Assembly: GCA_022711435.1 (NCBI GenBank)
Contig: JAKLFB010000003.1
Coordinates: 184,728-248,727, forward strand
Length of the DNA: 64,000 nt
Direction of reading: 5' to 3'
Source of the DNA: Verrucomicrobiota bacterium
Lineage (GTDB): Bacteria; Verrucomicrobiota; Verrucomicrobiia; Limisphaerales; UBA1319
Shown here piece after piece: positions 38,170 through 47,200 of the stretch. How positions within the stretch are numbered: position 1 is the first letter of the stretch; each line of letters starts with the position of its first letter. Both the position numbers and the translations under genes were made by a program. A model generated the notes under the pieces. That model was given only the letters and a program-made list of their open reading frames with translations, was not told the origin of the DNA and searched no databases.

Positions 38170-41100
38170 ATGAAAAACCTCCACTTGCGGCGCGAGCGGT
38201 TTCTCGGCGCCGGCGATCGTTCGAGCTTGGTTCTTGCAGCCTGCCTTTGGCTGGGGGCAGGGATGCTGGGCATGACCGCCCGGGGCGGTGCGGTGATCGA
38301 TGTGCCATTTGACGGCGACGTGTGGGGCACTGCGGAGAACCGGGGCTATTCCGGCGGGAGCGGGGTATGGGTCCAGCAGGGCATTTACCCTGACTTTTCG
38401 CCGAACGTGCCCGCGGGGCCCTATGCGCCTGCCGGCAACGTCTCGTCGATCGATTTTGGATCGATCTCAGCGGGCGAGGGCGGCCGGGCGATCGATTTTC
38501 CGCCGGTGACGACCGCGCCGGCCTCCGGTCTGCGCGCCTTCACCATTACGGGCTGGATCAACCTCCAGAGCACCACCATCGGGTCAGGCGGCAATCGAAT
38601 CATCAGTTGTTATGTAGGCGGGAGCACCGGGACGCTCGGCACCGACCGGCAGCGCGGGTTCGATCTGGTCCAGGTGGCCAACAGCAGCGCCTCGGCGACC
38701 GGCGCCCGGCTGCGGCTCGGCGTCAATGCCGCTCCCGACCAGGACGTCACAGGGCCGTACAGCTCGAACAACAAGCTCACGGCGGTGGGCGATGGCTCGA
38801 CACCGGCGAACAACTGGGTCTTCTTCGCGGTGACGTACGATGCTCGGACCGACGCCTCGAATGACGGCCAGGTGCGGTATTATTTTGGCAGCGCCAACGC
38901 CCTGGCGGCGCTGGATACTGGAGTTGGCTCGAGCGGGGTTCAGACCTACGATCGCGGTCCCATTGTCGATCCGGGCATCGGATGCACGATCGGGAATTTC
39001 AGCACCTCTTCCGCGCTGGCTACGGCGCGGAACGACACCGCCAACTCCCGGGTGCTGCGCGGATTGTTGGACGAGATCCGGTTCTTCGACACGGCGCTCG
39101 ATCTGGCGGCGATCCAGGCGGTGCAGCAGTCCAACCCGTCTCCGCTGCCTCCGAAGATCTCCGGCGTGGTTCCGGCGCCGAACACGGCGTTCCACCCGGC
39201 GGCGCAGGGCATTCAGTTCGCGGCGGCCTCGACGCAACCGATCATGGCCGAGGGGATCTCGGTGGTATTGAACGGGACGGACATCAGCTCGCAACTGTCG
39301 ATCACGGGCGATCCGCTGGCTCGGAACGTGTCATGGACGGGCCTGGAGGCGAACCGCCTGTATGACGCCCGCATCACGGTATCCAACACGACGGGGGTTG
39401 CCTTTATCCGGACGAAATTTGAGACCATGCTGGATTCGAACTACACCTTCGAGGCGGAGGATTGGAACTTCGACGGCGGGCAGTACATCCTCAATCCGGT
39501 GGTGAGCTGGGTGGATCCGAACTCGTATGTGGATCGGGGGGGCGTGCTGGGAGTGCAGGGAGTGGATTTCAACGATCTGAATTCGGGCACGCGTCCGGGG
39601 ACGGGCAGCACCGAATGGCGCCGGCCTGCGGGCGCCGGCTTGCCGCAGACGATTCGGACGCAGGATTTCCTGCGCCAGAAGTACATCGACGCGGCGATGG
39701 ACGATTATCATGTGGTGAATGTGGCGGCCAACGAATGGCTGAATTACACGCGCTCGTTTTCGGGCGGCAACTCCAAGATCTACCTGCGGGCGCAGAGCAG
39801 CACGGCCCAGAGAGTGCGGCTGGATCGCGTGACGGGCAACATCACCCAGCCGGGGCAATCGACGGTGTTCATGGGGATCTTCCACTTGCCAGCCGGGAAC
39901 AGCGATTATCAATTCGTTCCCCTGGGGGATGCCTCCGGGCAATTTGAGGCGACGGCTCAACTATCAGGCCTGCAGACACTGCGGCTGACGCCGCTGACCG
40001 CGAACAACAACCTTTCCTTGAACTACGTCATGCTCGTTCCCGCCACCCAGGTGGCCCTGCCGCCTGCGGTGTCCTTCACGGCGCCCGCGGACGGATCGGT
40101 CTCGACCGGAGGCGCGGTGACGGTGGCGGCGAGCGCGTCCGATGCGGACGGCCAGGTGGCAAAGGTCAAATTCACGGCCACGCTGGGATCGGCGTCGACG
40201 GTTCTGGGCGAGATTGCCAGCGCGCCGTATAGCCTGAGCTGGACGCCGGCGGCCGACGGCACGTACACGCTGGTGGCCGAGGCCACCGACAACGCGGGCA
40301 TGACCGCGCTGTCCAGCGCGATTCAAGTGGTTGTGGACACGCATGCGCCGGCGGCGGTGTTCGTGGGCAGCCTGGACGGGCAGGCGGTGAAGATCGCCTT
40401 CACGGAGGCGGTGCGCCAGGCGGCTGCGGAGACGGCATCGAACTACCAGCTGACGTCCCATCCGGGCATCGCCGTGAGCCAGGCCACCCTGCAGCCGGGC
40501 GGCACGTCGGTCGAGCTGCTGCTGTCAGCGCCGATCACGGGCCAGTTCCAGCTGGCGATCAGCAACCTCCAGGACATGGCCGGCAACGCGTTCCCAGCGG
40601 CGCCGATCACGGCCTACGTGTCGGCGCGACGCGGCGCGATCATCGACCTGCCATTCAGCGAAGCGGCGGGGACCAGCACGCGCAACCTGGGAACCAGCGA
40701 TGGCGCGGGAACTTTTGTGCAGAAGACGGGATTCCCGGCCTTTTCGGACAATGTCGCGGCGGGTCCCTACGCGCCTCCCGCCAACCTGGCGTCCGTCGAT
40801 TTCAACGTGATCGCAACCACCAACGATGGCGGGCGTGCGATCGATTTCCCGGCGGCGACGACTGCGCCGACGACCGGCCTTCGCGCGTTCACCGTCAGCG
40901 GGTGGATCAACCTCCGCAGCACGACCATTGGTTCCGGCGGCAACCGGATCATCAGCTGCTATCCTGGCGGCAGCACTGCGACCCTGGGCTCAGGCCGGCA
41001 GCGCGGGTTCGACATCGTCCAGGTCGCCAACAGCTCGGCCTCGCCCACGGGGGCGCGCCTTCGGATCGGCGTCAATGCCGCGCCCGACCAGGATGTCCAG

Positions 41101-41247
41101 GGCCCTTACAGCTCGAATAACGCCTTCACCTCTGCCGGAGACGGCACCGCCCCGGTCGATAACTGGGTCTTCTTCGCCGTGACCTACGATGCCAAGTCGG
41201 AGGCGATGAATGACGGCGAGATCCGGTATTACTTCGGGAACGGCTAG
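38170..41247 (+). CDS. LamG/Ig-domain secreted protein, ends at an internal amber codon
   Basis: The first 1025 residues of a protein that must originally have been about 1626. A signal peptide (SLVLAACLWLGAGMLGMTA) leads into a first concanavalin-like LamG domain (GAVIDVPFDGD to about residue 320). A carbohydrate-binding-module-like part (YTFEAEDWNFDGGQYIL), an Ig-like domain (VSFTAPADGSVSTGGAVTV), an SbsA-like Ig domain and a second LamG follow. The frame ends at TAG 41245-41247 inside the second LamG. The aligned text in the other LamG copies shows sense codons at this spot. The ATG at 38170 starts the signal peptide; a longer frame from 38116 has none. Confidence 0.85.
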   Translation: MKNLHLRRERFLGAGDRSSLVLAACLWLGAGMLGMTARGGAVIDVPFDGDVWGTAENRGYSGGSGVWVQQGIYPDFSPNVPAGPYAPAGNVSSIDFGSISAGEGGRAIDFPPVTTAPASGLRAFTITGWINLQSTTIGSGGNRIISCYVGGSTGTLGTDRQRGFDLVQVANSSASATGARLRLGVNAAPDQDVTGPYSSNNKLTAVGDGSTPANNWVFFAVTYDARTDASNDGQVRYYFGSANALAALDTGVGSSGVQTYDRGPIVDPGIGCTIGNFSTSSALATARNDTANSRVLRGLLDEIRFFDTALDLAAIQAVQQSNPSPLPPKISGVVPAPNTAFHPAAQGIQFAAASTQPIMAEGISVVLNGTDISSQLSITGDPLARNVSWTGLEANRLYDARITVSNTTGVAFIRTKFETMLDSNYTFEAEDWNFDGGQYILNPVVSWVDPNSYVDRGGVLGVQGVDFNDLNSGTRPGTGSTEWRRPAGAGLPQTIRTQDFLRQKYIDAAMDDYHVVNVAANEWLNYTRSFSGGNSKIYLRAQSSTAQRVRLDRVTGNITQPGQSTVFMGIFHLPAGNSDYQFVPLGDASGQFEATAQLSGLQTLRLTPLTANNNLSLNYVMLVPATQVALPPAVSFTAPADGSVSTGGAVTVAASASDADGQVAKVKFTATLGSASTVLGEIASAPYSLSWTPAADGTYTLVAEATDNAGMTALSSAIQVVVDTHAPAAVFVGSLDGQAVKIAFTEAVRQAAAETASNYQLTSHPGIAVSQATLQPGGTSVELLLSAPITGQFQLAISNLQDMAGNAFPAAPITAYVSARRGAIIDLPFSEAAGTSTRNLGTSDGAGTFVQKTGFPAFSDNVAAGPYAPPANLASVDFNVIATTNDGGRAIDFPAATTAPTTGLRAFTVSGWINLRSTTIGSGGNRIISCYPGGSTATLGSGRQRGFDIVQVANSSASPTGARLRIGVNAAPDQDVQGPYSSNNAFTSAGDGTAPVDNWVFFAVTYDAKSEAMNDGEIRYYFGNG

Positions 41248-43050
41248 GCGCCGGCTGCGCTTGACATCGGCGTCGGGACCGATGGCGTCCAGATCTACGA
41301 CCGAGGCGCGATCGTGGATCCCGGTCTCGGATGCACCGTCGGCAACTTCGTCACGGCGGTCGCGGCCCGCACGGACGGCGCGAACTCGCGCGTGCTGCGC
41401 GGTTTGATGGACGATCTGAAGTTCTTCCCGTATGCCATGACGCTCTCGGAGATTCAAACGATCCAGAAGGCCGCGCCCGAGATGCCGCCTGCCGTTGCCA
41501 TCACGAGCCCGGCTGATGGGGCGGGCCTCCGGGTGGGTGAGAGCGCGACGATCGCCGCCGACGTGACGGATGCCGACAGCGGCATCGCGCAAGTCGAATT
41601 CACGGCTGTGTCGGATGCGGGCAGCATCGATCTGGGGACCGACACCACGGCGCCCTACAGCGTTGTGTGGGCGAACCTGCCGGCCGGCATATACTCGATC
41701 ACCGCCAAGGCGACCGACACCACCGGCATGAGCGGCGTGTCGGCCCCGGTCCTTGTTTATGTGGACAGCACCCTGCCGGCGGTGGTTTCCGTGGCCAGTC
41801 TGGATGGCGCTTCGATCCGGGTCTGGTTCGATGAACTGGTTGAGCCGGCCAGCGCGACTGCGCTTGAGAACTACAAGGTTGGCGACGGAACCGGGGTGGC
41901 CGTGACGGCTGCGACATTGCTGCCGGATGGTCAATCGGTACGGCTCGATCTGTCGGGGGCGGCGCCCAGCGCATTCAGCCTTTCGGTGGCGGGGGTGAAG
42001 GACCTCGCGGGCAACACGATCGCGGATGTGAGTGTGCCAGGTGCGGTCTCTCTCCAGGGCCAAGCCTTGATCGAGCTGCCATTTAATGAGAATGCCGGCA
42101 CCACAACGGTCAACCTCGGCATCGCCGGAGGCGAGGGGACGTTCGTTCAGCAGAACGGGTTCCCGGCGTTTTCCGCCAACTTGCCTGAGGGCGACTTCGC
42201 GCCGCCCGGCAACGTCGCATCGATCGATTTTGGCGCGATCGGTTCGGCGGATGGCAATCGAGCGGTGGATTTCCCGTCGGCGGTTGCGACGGCGACGACC
42301 GGCCTGCGTTCATTCACCGTGACCGGCTGGATCAACCTTCGAGACAACACGATTGGCCCTGGCGGCAACCGGATTATCACCACGTGGCCCAACGCGGCGG
42401 GCGGCGGAACTCGCAGCGGATTCGATCTGGTGGTGGTGGCGGATGGCCGGCTTCGCGCCGGCATCAACACCGCGCCGGATTATCCTGACAACACGGGTCC
42501 CTACAGCGCGACTGGTGCGATCCCGATCGGCCCTGAAGTGCCGGCTGCGAACTGGACATTCTTCGCGTTCACCTACAACGATCCGACTGATGGCATCGGG
42601 GATGGCCAGGTTGGGTATTACTTCGGCAACGGGAGCACCCCGGCTGCGCTCGACTCGGCGGGGATGCAGACCTACGATCGGGGGGCCATCGTAAATGCGG
42701 GCGACCTGCTGGTTGTCGGCAACTTCACGCCGCCCGTTGCGGCCCGCACCGCCACCGGCTCGAGCTCGCGCGTCCTGCGCGGGTTGCTCGACGAGGTCCG
42801 GTTCTTCCCGTTCGCGCTGACCTTGTCGGAGATCCAGGCGGCTCAGAAGGCCTCGAGTGGAGTCACGGCCCAGCCGGAGCTGACCATTGTCAATGACAAC
42901 GGGCAGATCAGCATCACTTGGGAAGGCGGCGGAACCCTCGAATCGGCGGATGCGCTGCCTGCGACGGAATGGACGCCGGTGGCTGGCGCCGCCAGCCCCT
43001 ACCCGGTGACTCCAGCCGGCACGAAGTTCTACCGGGTTCGGATCCCGTAG
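41248..43050 (+). pseudogene. Downstream part of the LamG protein, beyond the amber codon
   Basis: The same frame continues for 600 codons. It starts APAALDIGVGTDGVQIYDRG, which completes the second LamG. A second Ig-like domain (AITSPADGAGLRVGESATI), an SbsA-like domain (RVWFDELVEPASATALENY), a third LamG (ALIELPFNENAGTTTVNLG) and the tail GQISITWEGGGTLESADALP with FYRVRIP follow. No ribosome binding site or signal peptide precedes this half, so it is produced only if the stop is read through or is a sequence error. Confidence 0.8.
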
Positions 43051-43080
43051 GATCGGTTTTCAAGTTCGGTGACAATTGCG

Positions 43081-43108
43081 CGAGGCCGGGCGATGGCGCC
43101 CGGCCTCG
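43081..43108 (+). terminator. Hairpin after the LamG gene
   Basis: CGAGGCCGGGCG (43081-43092), loop ATGG and CGCCCGGCCTCG (43097-43108) form a perfect 12-bp stem 30 bases after the TAG at 43050. No T-run follows, so it may act with Rho or only protect the 3' end. Confidence 0.6.
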
Positions 43109-43257
43109 ATCCTTGTGAGCTGCAAGGCAGGGCAGACGTTCCGCGCGCGAAGGTTTGTTGGCGGAAAGCCATCAAGCGGCGTGCTGGGACAGCCCGCCCT
43201 ATCCTTTTTGCATTCAACAATCGGGCAGCGCGCTCGATTCGCCCCGCCTGCGCGAAT

Positions 43258-43359
43258 CGTCTTGGAGTGCGGCAGTCCTCTGCCGCTATCCTGCGCCTGC
43301 CGCCACCCAAAGCGCCAGGGGCTGGCCTGCCTGCCGGCAGGCAGGCGCACTCCACGACG
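43258..43359. repeat. 102-bp MITE-like inverted-repeat element with nested palindromes
   Basis: Outer arms CGTCTTGGAGTGCG (43258-43271) and CGCACTCCACGACG (43346-43359) are inverted copies with one mismatch. Inside are the hairpin GCGGCAG-TCCT-CTGCCGC and the perfect 22-bp palindrome at 43325-43346 (GCCTGCCTGCC and its complement). The left half recurs at 21361. The 200 bases on the left side hold no gene. Confidence 0.7.
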
Positions 43360-43474
43360 TCGGCGCGAATTTGGACCCACGCTCTCGGCAGGATAGACCA
43401 CTCTTGCCAACTCCTGCCAATTTGGTCGTTGGCAGCGAACTACTAAATTGCCATTAATTAGTAACAATTTGACA

Positions 43475-43635
43475 ATGAACATGCCGCAAAGACCGCCGCT
43501 GTTACCGGAGCTGCTCCGCAAGCAAACGGATCCCCTGCGTCTGAACACCATCCTGGAGCTGTCGCGCACGCCCTCTGTTGACTACCCGCATTGGGACAAG
43601 TTGCGGCACTTGGCGCCGCCCGGCGGCTTCATTTC
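43475..43635 (+). pseudogene. N-terminal stub of a Fic-family gene
   Basis: About 50 codons from ATG 43475 encode PPLLPELLRKQTDPLRLNTI and SVDYPHWDKLRHLAPP, a pattern like the N-terminal segment of Fic AMP-transferases. The sense is then lost where it meets a VapC fragment on the other strand. The AT-rich 60 bases upstream look like the original promoter. The Fic motif HxFx(D/E)GNGR is absent. Confidence 0.5.
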
Positions 43636-43815
43636 AGAAAACGGGTTCACGACGGCCACGCCCGCCTTGGCGAAGTCGCGCTCGTTGCCGGTGGCCACGG
43701 TCAGGCCGTGGGTCAACGCGCTGGCTGCAACCTCGGATTCAATGGGAACGAACCAGCCTTGTTCCCGGGCGATGAGCGAAACCGCCTGCGTCGAACCCCC
43801 GGCGCTGGCCTGGAT
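43633..43815 (-). pseudogene. C-terminal fragment of a VapC-like PIN gene
   Basis: The minus strand reads STQAVSLIAREQGWFVPIES, then EVAASALTHGLTVATGNERD and FAKAGVAVVNPF, which is the usual end of VapC toxins (form 'AatAltHgltvvTrNerDF...gvpvvNPF'). No start codon and no N-terminal active-site Asp are present, and the usual Asp before the A-A-x-A-L helix is changed. It abuts the Fic stub tail to tail. Confidence 0.6.
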
Positions 43816-43997
43816 GCATAAACCCTGCCGCCCACAGGCAGTTCACTGCGGCTGACAAAACGGCCCTAACAACGCCGGAAAGGCCCTCCGATTGACCGCG
43901 TGGATCTCGACCTGCTTTTCCACGAACGATTTGTCTTGGCGGCAGTTGCGGGGCCACACCATGATTCACGATGTCTGCATGGTCCGACAACTTCCAC

Positions 43998-44190
43998 TTA
44001 GGGTCTGTGCAAAAATTACTTCCGATTTTGGCGGGAGCGCCGCCCCGCCCCTGCGGGCTGGGGGGCTTGGGCGCGCTGGCTGTGTTGCTCCTCGCTCACA
44101 GACCGCGCGGGTATGCTCGCTCGTCGCGCCTTGCCAGCCCGCCCAATCCCCTCCAGCAAAATCGGAATTAATTTTTGCACAGACCCTTAG
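43998..44190. mobile_element. 193-bp MITE-like element with 30-bp inverted ends
   Basis: The left end reads TTAGGGTCTGTGCAAAAATT and on to CCGATTTTG (43998-44030). The right end, read on the minus strand from 44189 to 44157, is TAAGGGTCTGTGCAAAAATT and on to CCGATTTTG, differing at only two positions. The interior has no transposase and carries GC-rich text with a TGCTCCTCGCTCACAGAC motif. Related ends occur alone at 49398 and, degraded, at 17311. The right end merges with the N-terminus of the CotH gene; a TAG at 43999-44001 lies exactly at the left boundary. Confidence 0.8.
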
Positions 44191-44209
44191 CGGCTGCGCG
44201 TGCCGTGCC

Positions 44210-47200
44210 GTGCTGGTCTGGGCGGCGCTGCTTCTCGCCGCCATCCCATCCGTGCGCGCGGCCGACAATCCGGCCTTGCCGCGTGTGAAGGACACCCGGT
44301 TCAGCGTGAAACGAGGTTTCTACGATGCGCCTTTTGCTGTGGTGATTTCCTCCGATACGCCGGGCGCGAGCATCCGCTGCACCCTGGACGGCAGCGATCC
44401 GCGGACGTCGTCCAGGATCTTCAGCGGTCCGTCGCCATTCGAGGTCACGATCGATCCTGCCGGCTATTATGGAGGGCGGCGGCCGTGGATCACTCCCGGG
44501 GTCGTGCTGCGCGCCTGTGCGACGGCGTCCGGGCATGATCCGAGCAATGTCGATACCCAGTCCTATCTGTTCCTGGACCGTGTCAAAACCCAAGGCAACG
44601 TGACGCCTTCGGGGGACGACGTCTTTTGGGACACCGTGATGGATCCCCGCGTTGTGAACGATCCGCGATACGCTGCGGAGATCATCCCGGCGCTGCAGGC
44701 GATTCCCATCCTGTCAATCGTGATGGATTGGGAGGACCTATTTGGCGCGGGCGGGATACACCGGGGCAACAACCTTGCCAATCACGCGCTCGAGAAGCCC
44801 TGCTCGATCGAGCTGGTCTATCCGCCGGCGCCGGCTTTTGCCGGGCTGGCGGGATTTCAGGTGCGGGGCGGGATCAAGATCCAAGGTGGGGGAGGGCGGT
44901 GGGACAAGGGGCTTTACGATCCGAAGCAATCGTTCACGCTGATGTTTCAGCCGCTGTTCGGGGGGCCAGGCCGGCTCCGGTATCCGCTGTTCGAGACCGC
45001 GCCTCTGAATCGGGAGTCGGACGCGGCCGAGTACAACCGGCTCATCCTGCGGGCAGGCCACAACAAGAGCTGGCCCGGCCCGGGGCCGAACCTTCGTGAG
45101 ACGGTCGTTTACACGCGCGACGAATATTCCCGGGCGAGCCATCTGGCGCTGTCGGGTCCGGGCCAGGATGCTCACGGGACGTTTGTCCATCTCTACCTCA
45201 ATGGCCTCTACTGGGGGCTCTACAATCCGGTCGAGCGTCCCGATCACGGCTTCCAATCCATCTATTTCGGCGGGGACGGCGAGCATTATGACAGCTACAA
45301 GCAGCGGAACGGGGATCCCAATGGCGACCGGACTCGATTGAGTGCAGCGCAGGCGATCGTCGCCAATCCGGCTTCGGCCTATGCCGCCGTCCGCGAGCAC
45401 ATCGACACGGCCGCCTACATTGATTACCTGATCGTCACGTGGGCGAGCGGGGCGGCGGACGGTCCGCAGTGGTATGGGGGCAACTCCCGCAACCCGGCGG
45501 GTCCGGTCCGGTTCTTCGTCTGGGATTACGAGGATGCGTATACCCCGTCCGGGGCCGGGCGGGGCGGGGCGGGCTACACCTATGTCGAGCCCCTGCTTTT
45601 CGCCTCGGCCAAGAAGCATCCGGAATTCAGGATGGAGCTGGCGGACCGGCTCTATCGGCATTGCTACAACGACGGCGAGTTTACCGACGCGAAGAACATC
45701 GAGCGCTGGCTGACGCTGGCAAGGTTCATCGAGAGCGCTGTGATTGGCGAATCGGCCCGGTGGGGCGACCAGGGGCCGAGCAGCCGGAACACGCCCGACA
45801 TCTCCGGCTACCAGCCGCCGCTGAACCGGGACGATCATTGGCGTCCGGCCCGGGATGAGGTCGCCCGTATGCTCGAGGGCAACACCGCCCGGATGATCGC
45901 CGATTTGCGCAACCGCGGCTATTATCCGAGCCTCAATGCTCGAGCGCCGCTCTTTCTCGATGCGCAAGACAAACCGATCACCGCCGCCTGGATTTCGTTC
46001 ACCAACCACGTCGAGGTTCGAATCGCCCGGGACGGCAGCACCGGCGTCCTGTTCTACACCGACGACGGCCGTGATCCGCGGGCCGAGGGAGGCGTGCCGC
46101 AGGGCATCGAGGCGGGCAATGGCACCTATCTCAATCTGACCGCCACGACCACTCTCAAGGCGCGCGTCCGATTTGGCTCGGAGTGGAGTCCTTTGCACGT
46201 GCTGTCGCTTCACGAGCCCGGCGCCGATGCGGCGGCCCTGGCGCGGATCGAGATCTCGGAAATCATGTATCACCCGGCGGGGGCGGAGCTGGCCCGCCGC
46301 CGGCCGATCACACGCTTCCGGGCCAACGCGGGCGGGGCCGACGAAGGCCGCGGCGTCATCCAGCTCGCGGCCAACGCCCCCGGAAATGGCTTTGGCTCCG
46401 GGGATCTGATCCTTGTCTCGGACGCCTCCAACGGGATCAACAACGGCTCGTTCACGGTCGAACGAGTATCTGGCCGCGACGTTTTTCTGGACCAGACGCT
46501 GGCCGACGAATGGCCGACCAACGCCGCGGCTGATCTGTTGCTGGACGGCGACCGCTACGAGTTTCTCGAGATCAAGAACAACGGCGCGGCGCCGGTGAAC
46601 CTGTCCGGCGTCGTCTTCACAAGCGGCATCCGCTGCGCGTTCGCCGAGGGGACGTTGCTCGAGCCGGGCAGGTTTCGCCTGCTGGCGCCGGAGCGAAACA
46701 ACCTGCGCGACCGCTATCCTCAGCTGGCAATCACGGATCGCTATCAAGGCGCCTTGAACAACGGCGGCGAGATTTTGCGGCTGAGCGACCGGTTCGGGAG
46801 GGTCTTTCTCGAAGCGGCATTCGATGACAGCGCGCCCTGGCCGGCGGCGGGCGACGGTCTGGGCCATTCCCTGGTGCCGGCTCGCACGCCATGGGCTCTC
46901 TCTCCGAGAGATCCGGCTTTCTGGCGGGCCTCATCCCAGCCGAACGGATCTCCCGGCTCGGACGATCCCGAGCCGGCCATTCCGGGCATTCGCATCAATG
47001 AGATCCTGACTCATAGCGAGCCTCCACAAACCGACGCCGTGGAGCTGTACAATCCCACGGCCGAGCCCGTCGACCTGGGCGGCTGGCACTTGACAGACGA
47101 CCGAAGCCAGCCCCGCCGATGGACATTCCCCAGCGGCGCGGTTCTTCCTCCCGGCGGCTTCCTCGCGGTCTATCAAGGGCATTATGAGGGGGAGACGCTC

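Noticed and set aside
41245..41247. Amber codon as a pyrrolysine site
   Set aside because: The position is a surface loop of a LamG repeat whose other copies have ordinary residues, and no methylamine or Pyl genes are in view.
43896..44001. Possible LysR-regulator fragment (RVDLDLLFHERFVLAAVAGP) just before the MITE
   Set aside because: The similarity covers only some 20 residues and the following text does not fit; too weak to list as a gene.
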